A stretch of DNA of 31,463 nt from Bacillota bacterium (lineage in GTDB: Bacteria > Bacillota_E > RBS10-35 > JAJYVN01). Both the position numbers and the translations under genes were made by a program. Position 1 is the first letter of the stretch, and each line of letters opens with the position of its first letter. Shown piece by piece: positions 30,048-31,463 of this stretch. The stretch spans positions 1 through 31,463 of the forward strand of contig JAJZWQ010000012.1 in NCBI GenBank assembly GCA_021846605.1, read 5' to 3'. The notes under the pieces are model-generated. The model was not told where the DNA came from and searched no databases. It saw only the letters and a list, made by a program, of their open reading frames with translations.

Positions 30048-30959
30048 TCAGTGCGTCCTGCCGCCGTACCCCAGGGTCTCCAGGCTCCCCGGCCGGTCGC
30101 GCCACCCCTCGCGCACCTTGACCCGCAACTCCAGGTACACCGGGCTCCCCAGGCGCCGGGCCAACTCGATCCGCGCCGGCTCGCCGATCGCCCGCAGCAT
30201 GGCGCCCCCGTGGCCGATCACGATCCCCTTGTGGCTCTCCCGGTCGACATGGATCGTGGCCCCCACATACTGCATCCCGTTGTTCCGCGGCTCCCAGGCA
30301 TCCACCGTGACCGCCAGGGCGTGGGGCACCTCCTCGCGCAACTGCAGCAGGGCCTGCTCCCGCACCAACTCTGCGGCCAGGTACTGCTCCGGCTGGTCCG
30401 TGCGGGCCCCCGCGGGGAAGTAGGCCGGCCCCTCGGGCATGATCTCCAGCACCGCCGCCACCAGGGCGTCCAGTCCCTCGCCGCTCACCGCCGACGTCTC
30501 CAGGGTGCCGGCGAAGGGACGCCCCTCGGGGGCCAGCGCCCCGTAGGCGGCATGCCGCGCCGGCCGTTCGGCCGCGGGCACGAGGTCCACCTTGTTCAGC
30601 ACCAGGAAGGTGGGGCAGCCCGCCCCCTGGACGAGGCGGGCCGCGCGCCGGTCCCCCTCGCCGGGGGCCGGCGGAACGGCGTCGACCACCAGGCAGGCGG
30701 CCTCCACCCCGTCCAGGGCGTGGCGCGCCTCGGCCTGCATCCAGCGGGAGAGGCCGCTGCGCGCGCGGTGCACGCCCGGGGTGTCCAGGAAGACCAGTTG
30801 GGCCCCCTCCAGGTGCAGGACCCCCGCGATGCGGCGGCGGGTCGTCTGGGGCCGGGGGGTGACGATGGCCACCCGCTCCCCCACCAGGCGGTTCACCAGG
30901 CTGGACTTGCCCACGTTGGGACGGCCGAGGACGGCCACAAAGCCGGAACGGAAGCTCAT
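30048..30959 (-). CDS. era: GTPase Era
   Basis: Ribosome-assembly GTPase that binds the 3' end of 16S rRNA. 303 residues. G1 GRPNVGKSS (residues 12-20), G3 DTPG, G4 NKVD, then the C-terminal KH domain with ESHKGIVIGHGGAMLRAIG, a clear GxxG loop. The ATG overlaps the dgkA stop as ATGA, so the two are coupled, a standard Bacillota order (dgkA-era). 68 bases separate it from murC. Confidence 0.97.
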   Translation of the reverse strand: MSFRSGFVAVLGRPNVGKSSLVNRLVGERVAIVTPRPQTTRRRIAGVLHLEGAQLVFLDTPGVHRARSGLSRWMQAEARHALDGVEAACLVVDAVPPAPGEGDRRAARLVQGAGCPTFLVLNKVDLVPAAERPARHAAYGALAPEGRPFAGTLETSAVSGEGLDALVAAVLEIMPEGPAYFPAGARTDQPEQYLAAELVREQALLQLREEVPHALAVTVDAWEPRNNGMQYVGATIHVDRESHKGIVIGHGGAMLRAIGEPARIELARRLGSPVYLELRVKVREGWRDRPGSLETLGYGGRTH

Positions 30960-31463
30960 GCCGACCGCCTCCCCGCCAGCGGCGCGGCCGCGGCCACCAC
31001 CAGCAGGGTCAAGCCGGCCAGGCCCAGGGCCACGCCCAGGGGCTGGCCGGCCAGGGCGGGGCCCAGCCGCCGCGGATCCACCAACCAGGGCCAGAAGACG
31101 GCGACGCCGGCGGCGGCCGCGCCGATCGAGATGCAGAGGACGGCCCCCGCCGCCAGGTCCTTCGCCGCGGCGGCCAGGGGGTGTGGGCCGCTGGCCACCA
31201 TGTCCACCGCCGCCTCCAGCGCGGTGTTCAGCGTCTCGGCCGTCAGCACGGCGGCGATGACCCCCAGCAGCACGGCGTCGCGGCCCGACGGCAGGCGCAC
31301 CAGCCAGGCCAGGGCCAGCACCGCCCAGGCCGCCGCCGACTGGACGCGGAAGTTGCGTTCGGAGCGCCACACCCGCACGAGCCCGGTCGCCGCGTACACA
31401 AAGCTCCGCGGCCACAGGCCCGCGGGCGGCCGCAGCGCCGCCGGGCGCGCGCCCCGGGGCCGC
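30956..31463 (-). CDS. dgkA: Diacylglycerol/undecaprenol kinase family protein (5' end beyond window)
   Basis: Small membrane kinase of the DgkA family, in Gram-positives mostly an undecaprenol kinase. Visible: RSFVYAATGL, then WRSERNFRVQ, the catalytic helix ETLNTALEAAVDMVASGPHPLAA, and KDLAAGAVL. Three hydrophobic segments are present, the last extended. A GTG at 31399 could be called as start, but the preceding in-frame RSFVYA matches the family's SFxYA start region. The frame stays open to the window edge, so the true start is probably further upstream or outside. The C-terminus extends about 25 residues beyond the usual end. Overlaps era by ATGA. Confidence 0.88.
   Translation of the reverse strand, partial: RPRGARPAALRPPAGLWPRSFVYAATGLVRVWRSERNFRVQSAAAWAVLALAWLVRLPSGRDAVLLGVIAAVLTAETLNTALEAAVDMVASGPHPLAAAAKDLAAGAVLCISIGAAAAGVAVFWPWLVDPRRLGPALAGQPLGVALGLAGLTLLVVAAAAPLAGRRSA

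Overview
The window is a 31.5-kb, very GC-rich (near 70% by eye) bacterial chromosome segment, densely packed with housekeeping genes. Three things point to the Bacillota, probably a deep high-GC thermophile-type lineage such as the Symbiobacterium, Thermaerobacter or Sulfobacillus groups: a perfect CIRCE operator before groESL, a purS/purQ/short-purL system with an Fe-S type PurF, and YkoP-like, UgtP-like and SleL-like (GH18) proteins. The taxonomic call is inference. Many genes start with GTG or TTG.

Layout. (1) 1-1332, minus strand: the first seven codons of rpsJ, then tuf with its own promoter; tuf is not preceded by fusA. (2) 1333-1979: a gene-free divergent region. (3) 1980-6530, plus strand: a five-gene envelope operon: UgtP/MGDG-synthase-like glycosyltransferase, MFS transporter, NodB polysaccharide deacetylase, YkoP-like protein and DedA-family membrane protein. 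(4) 6531-7044: gene-free, with a decayed IS200/IS605-type relic. (5) 18821 down to 7045, minus strand: an eleven-gene purine cluster, hpt-guaA-purE-purB-purS-purQ-purL-purF-purM-purN-purD. (6) 18822-19687: gene-free, with a second IS200/IS605 (tnpB) relic. (7) hup, groEL and groES on the minus strand, with terminator, promoter and CIRCE. (8) 25587 down to 22433: moeA-moaA-moaC-moaB, molybdenum cofactor synthesis. (9) 25637-26950, plus strand: a membrane-anchored GH18 protein. (10) 31463 down to 26967, minus strand: dgkA (5' end cut by the window edge)-era-murC-guaB.

Functionally, the purine cluster plus guaB and hpt cover most steps from PRPP to GMP, but purC, purK and purH are absent from the window. 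The five-gene plus-strand operon resembles the UgtP-LtaA glycolipid-anchor module with extra envelope genes attached. It is the best candidate here for an undercharacterised pathway. I saw no tRNA, rRNA, CRISPR array, prophage or defence system. Three remnants of IS200/IS605-type ends (6945-6966, 15986-16007 and probably around 19562-19590) suggest past TnpB/omega-RNA element activity.
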